The notes beneath the pieces are model-generated. The model was not told the origin of the DNA. It searched no databases and worked only from the letters and a program-made list of their open reading frames with translations. A stretch of 64,000 nt of DNA from Cystobacter ferrugineus (GTDB lineage: Bacteria > Myxococcota > Myxococcia > Myxococcales > Myxococcaceae). Made by a program: the position numbers and the translations under genes. Below are positions 1-7,831 of the stretch, one piece after another. Within the stretch, counting starts at the first letter, position 1, and each line of letters starts with the position of its first letter. The stretch lies in the NCBI RefSeq assembly GCF_001887355.1, contig NZ_MPIN01000009.1:1-64000 (forward strand), written 5' to 3'.

Positions 1-347
1 CTACAACCCAGCCCCAGTGCCTTGTCCGCCAGTTCCACCCCGGCGGCCTCGGTCGCCACCTCCAGTTGGCTCAGCAGCGTCCGCGCCCGCGCGTCCCCGG
101 CCTGTGCATCCGCATAGACCCTTTCGAGATGCCCGCTGCGATGAACCAGCAACACGCCCGAACTCTCGCCCACCAATCGCCCCTGGGCATCGCTGTACAG
201 CCCATAGTCGAAGGGAGGCGCCACATCCCTCCGCCACATGTCCGACGGCACGGCCTCCACACCGCCACATCGGCTCCCCATCAACACCACGGAGAGCACC
301 ACCAGCCAGGCCCACCCCAGGAGTCGAGAAGCGCAGCTGGTCTTCAC
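1..347 (-). CDS. Secreted or lipoprotein of unknown function, C-terminus outside window
   Basis: A GTG start at 347 is preceded by a strong ribosome site (GGAGGAGG about 5 nt upstream), and the frame stays open to position 1, so the gene continues past the window edge. The first 29 residues form a signal sequence: Lys-2, a hydrophobic stretch rich in Leu and Val, then a Cys after Gly-Ser-Arg, which is a poor lipobox. The mature part looks like real protein, with ordinary acidic and hydrophobic residues and a segment ending in Ala-Asp-Lys-Ala-Leu-Gly-Leu-Gly-Cys. I do not recognise the family. The start was chosen on the ribosome site; the other open frames here are Arg/Gly/Cys-rich and look like shadows. 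Confidence 0.6.
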   Translation of the reverse strand, partial: MKTSCASRLLGWAWLVVLSVVLMGSRCGGVEAVPSDMWRRDVAPPFDYGLYSDAQGRLVGESSGVLLVHRSGHLERVYADAQAGDARARTLLSQLEVATEAAGVELADKALGLGC

Positions 348-612
348 CCGCAACCTCCTCCCGCCCTTCCGAAAAAAGCCGTGTGGGCAGCGACCTTAAC
401 CCGCACGACCATGCTCCTCCACGCCAGGATGCCGGGCCTCGTCTGCTCCACGAGCTGTCACGTTTTCCCGGGAGGACATGGACGATGGAAAGACGATGTG
501 TTAATTCACCGTCGCGCTCATGGGCAGCCACACCGGGACCCGACGGTGTGGGTATTCCTGGCGCATCAGGTCAATCACTCCCCCAAGCATCTCATCCCCC
601 GAGAAAACGGAA

Positions 613-1152
613 ATGAATCATTTCAAGACGTATGGCTTCGCCGTGATGGCAATTGCTTTCAGCGCGTGCGGCCCTGCTCCCGAAGGAACGGAGCAGGCCG
701 AGAGCGGCGTCGCGCGGACCGAGTCGGCGCTGACGAAGGCCATTCCGAACACGACGTGCGTGGTCGAGGCGACGGAGCCCTACACGTACGACAGCGGTCC
801 GTACGCGAACAAGATCAGCGCCCAGGCGTCTGTCTGGGACTGCAGCCAGTACTACCCGATCATCTATGTGTGCTCCACCCTGGAGAAGAAGTCGGTGAGC
901 AGCACGGGCGCCGTCACCTGGACGACGGTGCCGGGCAGCCGCAGCTGCTTTGGCGAGACGAACCTCGACTTCGGCGGTCAGACGGCCACCCCCAGCACCT
1001 ACTCCGCGGGGACCTACCGCCAGCGCGCCGAGACGGCGATCAAGCTCAACGCGACGACGTGGACCCCGGCGCAGCCGTCGACCTGCGGCACGCTGTCCAG
1101 CAACGTTCCGTGCGCGTTCACCGCCGTGACCTCCGCTGGCATCGCGCTGTAA
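613..1152 (+). CDS. Small secreted lipoprotein, unknown function
   Basis: Predicted 179-residue protein beginning Met-Asn-His-Phe-Lys. It has a short hydrophobic signal and a lipobox-like Phe-Ser-Ala-Cys ending at residue 17, so it is probably a lipid-anchored envelope protein. The mature part is Ser/Thr/Tyr-rich, contains several Cys (in a Val-Trp-Asp-Cys segment, in Tyr-Val-Cys, and near the C-terminus) that could form disulfides, and resembles small extracellular proteins of myxobacteria rather than an enzyme. An in-frame start at 520 exists, but it would put about 31 Arg/Pro-rich residues before the signal peptide, so I used the ATG at 613. The gene converges on the hydrolase at 1224. No function can be assigned. 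Confidence 0.65.
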   Translation: MNHFKTYGFAVMAIAFSACGPAPEGTEQAESGVARTESALTKAIPNTTCVVEATEPYTYDSGPYANKISAQASVWDCSQYYPIIYVCSTLEKKSVSSTGAVTWTTVPGSRSCFGETNLDFGGQTATPSTYSAGTYRQRAETAIKLNATTWTPAQPSTCGTLSSNVPCAFTAVTSAGIAL

Positions 1153-1223
1153 TACGCGCCATCCAGGCGTGAGTCCCCGACAGTCCGGCTCGTGCCTCGC
1201 GCGTGGGCCGGACCCGTGGCACC

Positions 1224-2066
1224 TCAAGGTCCGGCGCGCAACGCTTCTCCCCGGGCGAACTGGAACAGCTCCTCGCGAATGCCGCTCGTGTCGAGCACGT
1301 TGTTGTGGTGCTTGCCCTCGAGGATGCGCACGGAGGCCCGGGGAAACAGCGTGCCCAGCTTCTGCCCCATGTCCACGGGGACGACGCTGTCCTGGGTCCC
1401 ATGGACGATGAACACCGGCAGGTGGATTCCCGGCGCCTTGGATGCGGTATCGAACCGATCCTTCACCAGCAGCCTCGCGGGCGCCCACGGAAAGAGCCTC
1501 GCGCCCAACTCCACGATGGAGGTGTAGGGCGTGATGAGCACCAGCCGCGAGCCGTGCCCTCGCCTCGCCATCTCCGCCGCCACCCCTGAGCCGATGGACT
1601 GCCCCTGCAACACCGTCCGCTCCGGGGGCACGCCCAGCTCGCGGTGCAGGTAGCCGAGCGCGGCCTCGGACGCGGCGTAGATGCCCTGCTCCGAGGGCTC
1701 CTCCTTCCCCTTCGCGATCCCATACCCCGGGTACTCCACCGCGAGGAACCCGAGCCCCGCCTCCTGGTAGCGCTGCGCCAGCCACGCCTCGTGGGCGAGC
1801 TGCTCGCCGTTGCCGTGGAAGTGCACCACCGTGGGGGCCTCGGGCGGCGCCGGGACGTGCAGCGCGTAGACCGTCGTGCCCTCCGGCCCCGGGATGCGAA
1901 GGAGCTGGGCTCCGAGCAGTTGTGGCTCGAGTGCGCCCTGAGGCGCCGGAAACACCAGGTGGCGCTGGTTGAAGTACAGCAAGGCGCACACGGCCAGATA
2001 GCAGACGACCAACGTCACCACGATTTTGAGAATCACCCGCCTCACCCGGAGCCAGACACTTCGCAT
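1224..2066 (-). CDS. Membrane-anchored alpha/beta-hydrolase (Bem46/ABHD-like)
   Basis: Predicted 280 residues. An N-terminal transmembrane segment (about residues 10-27, following three Arg) is followed by an alpha/beta-hydrolase fold. A His-Phe-His-Gly-Asn-Gly oxyanion-hole motif, the nucleophile elbow Gly-Gln-Ser-Ile-Gly, an Asp in the His-Gly-Thr-Gln-Asp segment and a His near the end (Lys-His-His-Asn) make a plausible triad. This fits the Bem46-like serine hydrolases; the substrate is unknown. The start is the ATG at 2066; upstream in-frame sequence is antisense to the polymerase gene. It lies 32 nt downstream of dnaE2 on the same strand, so it may be co-transcribed with it. Confidence 0.8.
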   Translation of the reverse strand: MRSVWLRVRRVILKIVVTLVVCYLAVCALLYFNQRHLVFPAPQGALEPQLLGAQLLRIPGPEGTTVYALHVPAPPEAPTVVHFHGNGEQLAHEAWLAQRYQEAGLGFLAVEYPGYGIAKGKEEPSEQGIYAASEAALGYLHRELGVPPERTVLQGQSIGSGVAAEMARRGHGSRLVLITPYTSIVELGARLFPWAPARLLVKDRFDTASKAPGIHLPVFIVHGTQDSVVPVDMGQKLGTLFPRASVRILEGKHHNNVLDTSGIREELFQFARGEALRAGP

Positions 2067-2098
2067 GGGTGGGTACCTTAACCCGCGAGGCCCCGCCC

Positions 2099-5000
2099 CT
2101 ACACGCGCACCGAGGAGACGATCGGCTCCAACTGCTGCACCTTCACGTTCATCACCTTGCCCGTCTTCTCCAGCGTCCCCTGCCCCACCAGGAACAGCGC
2201 GCCGTGGATGTCCTTGCGAAAGCGCGCGTACGCGTCCGGTGGCACCACCAGGTTGGCGATCCCCGTCTCGTCCTCGAGCGACAGGAAGCAGAACCCCTTG
2301 GCCGTGGGCGGCATCTGCCGGCAGATGAGCATCCCGCCCACCGCCACACGGCTGCCCGCACGCACCCGCTCCAGGCCCGCCGCCGTCACCGCGCCCCGCT
2401 TGCGCAGCGCGGGCCGCAACAGCTCCAACGGGTGCTTCTCCAGCGACACGCCCACGGTCTCGAAGTCGGTGCTCACCCGCTCCACCACGTTCATCCGGGG
2501 CAGCTCCACCGGCGTCCCATCCATCGCCATGCCGAAGAAGAGGTCCGTCTCCTCCAGCGGGCCCAGCGCCTGGATCTCCCACAGCGAGTCGCGCCGCGAG
2601 CCGCTGAGGCTCCCCAGCGCGCCCGCCAGCGCCAACCGCGCCAGCTCATGCCGGGGCGTGCGCGTGCGCCGCGCGAGGTCTCCAATGCTCGTGAAGCGCT
2701 GCCCGCCCCGCGCCGCCCCTATCCGCCGTCCCGCCGCCTCCTGGAGCCCGCGCACCATCCGCAACCCCAACCGCAGCCCTCCCTCCTCCAACGTGCAGTC
2801 CCAGTCCGAGTGGTTCACGTCCACTTCCAGCACCCGCACACCATGCCGCTGGGCGTCCGCCACCAACGTGTGCGGGGCGTAGAAGCCCATGGGCTGCGAG
2901 TTCAACAACGCCGCGGTGAAGGCCGCCGGGTAGTGGCACTTGAGCCAGGCCGACGCATAGGCCAGCAGCGCGAAGCTCGCCGAGTGGCTCTCCGGAAAGC
3001 CGTAGTGCGCGAAGCCGCGGAACTGCTTGAACAGGGTGTCCACGTACTCGGGCGTGTACCCGCGCGCCACGCCGCCGTCGATGAAGCGCTGGTGGAACGG
3101 CCCCAGCCGCTCCTCGGCGCGCTTGTGCGAGAGCGCCCGGCGCAGCCCATCCGCCTCGGCCGCCGAGAAGCCGCCCACCGCCATGGCCAGCTTCATCGCC
3201 TGCTCCTGGAAGAGCGGCACCCCCAGCGTCTTCTGCAGAATCCTCCGCACGTCCTCCGAGGGGTACACCACCGGCTCGAGTCCCTCGCGCCGCCGCAGGT
3301 AGGGGTGCACCATGTCTCCCACGATGGGGCCCGGACGGATGAGCGCGATCTCGACGACCAGGTCATAGAAGCAGCGCGGCTTGAGCCGCGGCAGCATGTT
3401 CATCTGCGCCCGGCTCTCGATCTGGAACACGCCGATCGAGTCCGCGTTGCTCAACATCTCGTAGACCTTCGGATCCTCCGCCGGAATGGTGGCCAGGGAC
3501 AGCTCCCGGCCGTGGTGCGTCCGGATGAACTCCAGGCACCTGGCGAGCGCCGTGAGCATCCCGAGCCCCAGCAGGTCCACCTTCAGGACGCCCACCGCCT
3601 CCAGGTCGTCCTTCTCCCACTGCACCACCGTGCGGCCCTTCATCGCCGCGTTCTCCACGGGGATCATCTCCACCAGCGGCTCGCGGGTGATGACGAAGCC
3701 GCCCACGTGGATGGACAGGTGGCGCGGCGTGCCCTCGATCTCCCGGGCGAGCGCGAGCGTCTGCCGCACCCGCCGGTCTTCCTCGGACAGCCCCACCTCC
3801 TTGAGCAGCTCCGGGGACATTTCCCCGCCGTGCGAGCCCGCCACCTTGGCGAGCCGGTCCACCTGATCCAACGACAGCCCGAGCGCCTTGCCCACCTCGC
3901 GCAGCGCCAGCCGCCCCCGGTAGCAGATGACCTCGCACACCATGCCCGCGCGGTGCCGGCCATGCTTCTCGTAGACGTATTGCAGCACCTCCTCGCGCCG
4001 CTCGTGCTCGAAGTCCACGTCGATGTCCGGAGGCTCCTTGCGCTCCATGCTCAGGAAGCGCTCGAAGAGCAGCCCCATGCGCACCGGATCGATCGCCGTG
4101 ACGCCCAGCGCGTAGCACACCGCCGAGTTCGCCGCGCTCCCGCGCCCCTGACAGAGGATGCCCTTGGAGCGCGCGAAGCGGACGATGTCCCAGATGGCCA
4201 GGAAGTAGCCCGCGAAGTCCAGGGCCGCGATGAGCTTCAGCTCGTGCTCTATCTGCTTCACCACCTCGGGCGGCACGCCGGACGGGTAGCGCACCTGGAG
4301 CCCCTGGTACGTCAGCTCGCGCAGCCACGTGGACGTCGAGTGTCCCGGAGGCAGATCCTCCTCGGAGAAGTGGTAGCGCAGCCCATCCAGCGTGGCGTGG
4401 CAGCGGCCCGCCAGCTCCAGCGTGCGCTCCAGGGCCTCGGGGCAGTCGGCGAACAGCCGGGCCATCTCCTCGGGCCCCTTGAGTGTGCGCTCCGCGTTGG
4501 GCAGGCGCCGAGTGCCGAGCTGCCCCAGCGTCGTCTTGTACCGGATGGCCGTGAGCACATCCTGCAGGGGCTGGCGGGCGCGGTGGTGCGTGTGCACGTC
4601 GTTGTGCGCGCACAGCGGCGCGCCGAGCTCCCTCGCGAGGCTCCGGGCCTGGGCCACGCGGGCCTCGTCCCCCGAGGACAGCGTGCGGCACACGCCCACG
4701 TAGAAGCGATCGGCGAAGGACTCGGCCAGCGGGGCCACCTGCGCGGTGGGCACCGGGTACGGGAGCATCGCCAGGAGCCCCTCGTTGCCCTCGGCCAGCT
4801 CGCGCCAGGGCAGGCCCGCCTCGCCCTTGGGGTGCAACATCCGGCTCTTGGAGATGAGCCGGCTGAGGTTCGCGTAGCCCCGCGCGTCCTGGGCGTACAC
4901 CACCACCCGGGGGCCCTCCATCAGCGTCAGCTCGCTGGCGAGCACGTACTTGAGGCCCGCGGCCCGCGCCGCCAGGTGCGCCTTCACCGCGCCATACAGC

Positions 5001-5134
5001 CCGTCCCCGTCCGCCAGCGCCACCGCCGCCAGCCCCCGCTCGGCCGCCGCGAGGATCAACTCCTCGGGGTGCGAGGCGCCCCGGAGGAACGAAAAGTTCG
5101 ATCGGCACAGCAGCTCGGCGTACACGCCCGCCAC
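2099..5134 (-). CDS. dnaE2: Error-prone DNA polymerase III alpha-like subunit DnaE2
   Basis: A 1011-residue C-family DNA polymerase. The N-terminus has the PHP-domain signature of DnaE proteins (Ser-Asn-Phe-Ser-Phe-Leu-Arg-Gly), and the central catalytic motif Pro-Asp-Ile-Asp-Val-Asp-Phe supplies the metal-binding Asp residues. Gly-Arg-Gly-Ser-Ala-Ala-Asn-Ser and the late Phe-Pro-Glu-Ser-His-Ser-Ala-Ser-Phe match the DnaE2 branch, and a C-terminal OB-fold region is present. The length is typical of DnaE2 and shorter than replicative DnaE1. In known systems DnaE2 works with ImuA and ImuB in damage-induced mutagenic lesion bypass. Neither gene lies next to it here: 345 nt without a gene lie upstream. 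Third-position GC matches neighbours, so there is no sign of recent transfer. Confidence 0.93.
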   Translation of the reverse strand: MAGVYAELLCRSNFSFLRGASHPEELILAAAERGLAAVALADGDGLYGAVKAHLAARAAGLKYVLASELTLMEGPRVVVYAQDARGYANLSRLISKSRMLHPKGEAGLPWRELAEGNEGLLAMLPYPVPTAQVAPLAESFADRFYVGVCRTLSSGDEARVAQARSLARELGAPLCAHNDVHTHHRARQPLQDVLTAIRYKTTLGQLGTRRLPNAERTLKGPEEMARLFADCPEALERTLELAGRCHATLDGLRYHFSEEDLPPGHSTSTWLRELTYQGLQVRYPSGVPPEVVKQIEHELKLIAALDFAGYFLAIWDIVRFARSKGILCQGRGSAANSAVCYALGVTAIDPVRMGLLFERFLSMERKEPPDIDVDFEHERREEVLQYVYEKHGRHRAGMVCEVICYRGRLALREVGKALGLSLDQVDRLAKVAGSHGGEMSPELLKEVGLSEEDRRVRQTLALAREIEGTPRHLSIHVGGFVITREPLVEMIPVENAAMKGRTVVQWEKDDLEAVGVLKVDLLGLGMLTALARCLEFIRTHHGRELSLATIPAEDPKVYEMLSNADSIGVFQIESRAQMNMLPRLKPRCFYDLVVEIALIRPGPIVGDMVHPYLRRREGLEPVVYPSEDVRRILQKTLGVPLFQEQAMKLAMAVGGFSAAEADGLRRALSHKRAEERLGPFHQRFIDGGVARGYTPEYVDTLFKQFRGFAHYGFPESHSASFALLAYASAWLKCHYPAAFTAALLNSQPMGFYAPHTLVADAQRHGVRVLEVDVNHSDWDCTLEEGGLRLGLRMVRGLQEAAGRRIGAARGGQRFTSIGDLARRTRTPRHELARLALAGALGSLSGSRRDSLWEIQALGPLEETDLFFGMAMDGTPVELPRMNVVERVSTDFETVGVSLEKHPLELLRPALRKRGAVTAAGLERVRAGSRVAVGGMLICRQMPPTAKGFCFLSLEDETGIANLVVPPDAYARFRKDIHGALFLVGQGTLEKTGKVMNVKVQQLEPIVSSVRV

Positions 5135-5479
5135 CCTACTGAGCAGCCGTTCAGGCGGAAGGCCCGCCCCAGTAGGTCCGGACAGGATACCCGGTGTGTC
5201 TCGTCACTTCAGAAGTGGGCCCGGAGGATCCGACTTCGCTCTCCGGCTCGTGCGAGTTCAAAACCTCTCACTCCGCGTGCAGACAATTCGAATGATTGGC
5301 TTCGGCTCCGGCCGGTTCTGTCTACTCCATGGCAAAAATATGCGCTCAAACCACTTTCTGATAGTTTATGAATTGCTGTTTAGACGGCGATCGTTGAGGG
5401 TACAGCGCGTGCGCGTCCCGTCCCAACCAAAGACAGCGCGCACGGCAGTCCTCCCCTACTGACAACCCTGGAGCAGAGA
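5135..5479. other. 345-nt intergenic region, AT-richer, divergent promoters of dnaE2 and the sdp-like locus
   Basis: No convincing gene on either strand. The stretch from about 5260 to 5400 is clearly AT-richer than its surroundings (runs such as CAAAAATATG and TAGTTTATGAATTG), as expected for promoter DNA of the two divergent genes. I could not pick a confident -35/-10 pair or a damage-response operator by eye. Confidence 0.5.
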
Positions 5480-6127
5480 TTGAAGCGAACGACCCGTTTG
5501 AAGCTGACCTCGGCCACCATGGCCTTCATCACCTTCTCAACCTTCGGCGTGGGCTGCGGTGGCCCCGCGGATGAGGGAACCCCCCGGACCTCGACCACCC
5601 AGCAGCAGGCGCAGCGGGGGCAGGATCTCTACAAGGGCATGATCTTCGGCATCGGGCCCGCCGCTCATTACTTCGACGATGTCTGGCAAAGGCCGGAGAT
5701 CAAGTCCCGCGTGGAGGGCGCCGAGCTGCAAGCCAAGCGTGAAATGGCCGCCGAGCGCATGGTGGCCAAGATCTCCGAGCTGGATCCCACCTTCTTCGAT
5801 CGCTTCTCGAACGATCTGCGCAGCGGAAACCACCTCGTCATCGATCAGTTGCTCACCGAGACGAAGCAGATGACCCTGGACGCCGCCAACGCCCTGCGCA
5901 AGGACGCGGGGCTGCCCGAGGGCATGGATCTGAGTGACACGCACAACGCGCAGGCGGGAACCTGGTTCTACGTGGAGACCGTCGTGGCGGCGGCTGTCGC
6001 GGCCATCGTCGCCGTCGTCGTGACGCAGTTCGATGCGACGCCCCTGGTGGGTGACAGGGAGGTGACTCCTCTGCACCGTGACACCTGGGTGGACATCCTG
6101 GCCAACAAGCGCTTCGAGACCATGTAG
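5480..6127 (+). CDS. sdpC: SdpC-family antimicrobial (cannibalism) toxin precursor
   Basis: Predicted 215 residues with a TTG start (GGAG just upstream). Residues 1-26 form a signal sequence ending Gly-Val-Gly-Cys. Residues 48-64 (Gly-Gln-Asp-Leu-Tyr-Lys-Gly-Met-Ile-Phe-Gly-Ile-Gly-Pro) match the conserved GxxYxxGxxFGxG stretch I know from Bacillus subtilis SdpC. A helical middle follows, then an Ala/Val-rich hydrophobic segment at about 161-190, where the toxic peptide lies in SdpC, then a polar tail. In B. subtilis this peptide collapses membrane potential of sister cells. It differs from SdpC in lacking the Cys pair of the mature peptide; the only Cys is residue 26. The two following genes are SdpA- and SdpB-like, which strongly supports the call. 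Confidence 0.82.
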   Translation: MKRTTRLKLTSATMAFITFSTFGVGCGGPADEGTPRTSTTQQQAQRGQDLYKGMIFGIGPAAHYFDDVWQRPEIKSRVEGAELQAKREMAAERMVAKISELDPTFFDRFSNDLRSGNHLVIDQLLTETKQMTLDAANALRKDAGLPEGMDLSDTHNAQAGTWFYVETVVAAAVAAIVAVVVTQFDATPLVGDREVTPLHRDTWVDILANKRFETM

Positions 6128-6207
6128 TTCCGCCGCACCCGGGGTGCCCAGCCGCTCACGTGGGTGGGTCCCCCTCCCGTTTTCAATTTCCGTCGAAGAG
6201 CCTGCCC

Positions 6208-6789
6208 GTGACGCCCAACCCACCGCCTCCTCTCGAGACAACCGGAGTGCGTCGCCTCGGCCTCCTGGCCCTGGGACTCCTCCTCGGCTGGTCCACCGTG
6301 GTGATGTATGCCTTGCATGCGGCCCTGCCCTACAATCCCATCCGGTTGCCCTTCGAGGATCGGCTCGACATGAGGCTGATCCTTCCCGAGGGCTGGGCGT
6401 TCTTCACGCGCGACCCACGGGAAGACAGGATGCAGCCCTACCTTCGTGGCGCGGATGGCCAGTGGAGCAAGGCCAGCATGACGCCCAACTTCCAGCCGAA
6501 GAACCTCTTTGGCATTGATCGCGCGGCCCGCGCCCAGGGCGTGGAGATGGGGCTCTTGTTGGAGGCGGCCCGCCAGGTCGAACGCTCGGACTGCAAGGAG
6601 GAGCCCCGGGTCTGTCTGGAGCGAGCCACCGTGGGGCGGGCGCTCCGCAACATCAGTCCGAATCCCTCGCTCTGCGGTCAGGTGGGGATTGTCTTTCAGC
6701 GGGCGGTCCCCTGGGCCTGGAGCCGCTCGAGCCAGGGAAAGCCCATCACCATGCCCTCGAAGATCTTGCGATTGGACGTCGAATGCTGA
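6208..6789 (+). CDS. sdpA: SdpA-family toxin-maturation protein
   Basis: Predicted 193 residues from a GTG at 6208; a GTG at 6160 is also in frame but adds a Ser/Pro/Phe segment before the membrane helix. Residues about 15-40 are a single transmembrane segment, followed by a soluble part containing Trp-Ala-Phe-Phe-Thr-Arg-Asp-Pro and four Cys in the C-terminal third (Asp-Cys-Lys, Val-Cys-Leu, Leu-Cys-Gly and the final Glu-Cys). In B. subtilis, SdpA is a cytosolic protein that works with SdpB to turn the SdpC fragment into active toxin, so the membrane anchor here is a variation. It sits 80 nt after sdpC and overlaps the sdpB start by 7 nt, so the three are probably one operon. Confidence 0.75.
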   Translation: MTPNPPPPLETTGVRRLGLLALGLLLGWSTVVMYALHAALPYNPIRLPFEDRLDMRLILPEGWAFFTRDPREDRMQPYLRGADGQWSKASMTPNFQPKNLFGIDRAARAQGVEMGLLLEAARQVERSDCKEEPRVCLERATVGRALRNISPNPSLCGQVGIVFQRAVPWAWSRSSQGKPITMPSKILRLDVEC

Positions 6790-7748
6790 CCCGGTTCGGA
6801 ATGCGTGCACGTGAGTGGGTGGCGGGGCCCGCTCCCTGGAGCAATGTCTATGGCCTCGCGCGGACCCTCATCGCCCTCGGGACGTGTGGCACCCTCGCCT
6901 TCAGCCACTCCACGACGTTGTTCCGGCCCGCCGTGGGGCTGAGCGAAGTGCCCGTCTCTGATGGCATCCGGCGGGCCTCCCTGTTCTGTGTGCTCCCCTC
7001 GGGATGGCTGGAGGTGGCGCGCTGGGTGGCGGTGCTCCTGTTGCTGGTGGTCGCCTCGGGCTGGCGTCCGCGCCTCACGGGGGTTGTCCACTGGTGGGTG
7101 GCCATCAGCCTGCACTGGTCTGGCGTGCTCACGGACGGAGGCGACCAGCTCGCCGCCATTCTTTCCCTCTTGATGGTGCCGCTCACTCTGACGGATGGGC
7201 GCCGGTGGCACTGGGATGAGGTCTCGCCCGCCGAGGCGGGAAGCGAGGCCGGACGGCTCGTCGCGCACTCCGCCTGGGTCCTCCTCCGCGCGCAGGTGGC
7301 CCTGGTGTACTTCCATGCCTCCGTGGGCAAGTTCAAGGTGTCCGAGTGGGTGGATGGAACGGCACTCTACTATTGGCTCCTGGATCCCAGCATCGGTGCG
7401 CCGGAGTGGCTGGCGGACTTGATGCGGCCGATCTTGAGCCACCCTGTCGTGGCGCTGTTGACCTGGTCCGTCCTCGTCCTCGAGCTCTGCCTCGCGTTGG
7501 GGCTGGTGCTGGGCAGCGAGAGCCGCCGGGTGCTGCTGCCGCTGGGGATTGCGTTTCACGCGGGCATCGCCGTCTTCCACGGGCTCATCAGCTTCGTGCT
7601 CATCATGTTCGGCGCACTCGTCCTGCTGCTGCGGCCGTACCAGGAGACGTTCCGCTTCGAGTGGATCCGCTCCCGGCTCCCGCGGTTCCAGGCGTCCGAG
7701 CCGGCCAGTGCGATGGAGTCAATCCCCTCGGTTCCCCGGCCCTCGTAG
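6783..7748 (+). CDS. sdpB: SdpB-family polytopic membrane protein for toxin maturation
   Basis: Predicted 321 residues, the same size as B. subtilis SdpB (about 320). There are roughly six to eight hydrophobic segments, and the conserved region around Val-Tyr-Phe-His-Ala-Ser-Val-Gly-Lys-Phe-Lys with the following Trp-Val-Asp-Gly-Thr-Ala-Leu-Tyr-Tyr-Trp is typical of SdpB/HTTM-type proteins. These are related to the vitamin K-dependent gamma-carboxylase membrane domain. It acts in the inner membrane with SdpA in maturing the SdpC toxin. The start overlaps the end of sdpA by 7 nt, indicating translational coupling. No SdpI-like immunity protein follows it. Confidence 0.8.
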   Translation: MLTRFGMRAREWVAGPAPWSNVYGLARTLIALGTCGTLAFSHSTTLFRPAVGLSEVPVSDGIRRASLFCVLPSGWLEVARWVAVLLLLVVASGWRPRLTGVVHWWVAISLHWSGVLTDGGDQLAAILSLLMVPLTLTDGRRWHWDEVSPAEAGSEAGRLVAHSAWVLLRAQVALVYFHASVGKFKVSEWVDGTALYYWLLDPSIGAPEWLADLMRPILSHPVVALLTWSVLVLELCLALGLVLGSESRRVLLPLGIAFHAGIAVFHGLISFVLIMFGALVLLLRPYQETFRFEWIRSRLPRFQASEPASAMESIPSVPRPS

Positions 7749-7759
7749 CCGGGAAGGGC

Positions 7760-7778
7760 CCTCCAGACGTCCTGGAGG
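7760..7778 (+). terminator. Hairpin after the sdp-like operon
   Basis: Perfect 7-bp inverted repeat CCTCCAG (7760-7766) and CTGGAGG (7772-7778) with a 5-nt loop, 12 nt past the sdpB stop. There is no T-run, so termination is possible but unproven. A second, imperfect GGCCCT/AGGGCC pairing lies just before it. Confidence 0.4.
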
Positions 7779-7831
7779 TGTGAAGGGAAGGCGCGCACCG
7801 CGCATGTGCGTAGACTAGAGTGCCGGTGCCC

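Noticed and set aside
1..531. 176-codon minus-strand frame at the window start
   Set aside because: Arg/Gly/Cys-rich; the neighbouring frame starting with GTG at 347 has a ribosome site and signal peptide.
2069..5371. 1100-codon open frame on the plus strand opposite dnaE2
   Set aside because: His/Arg/Gln-rich with no domain; a shadow of third-position GC bias in the polymerase gene.
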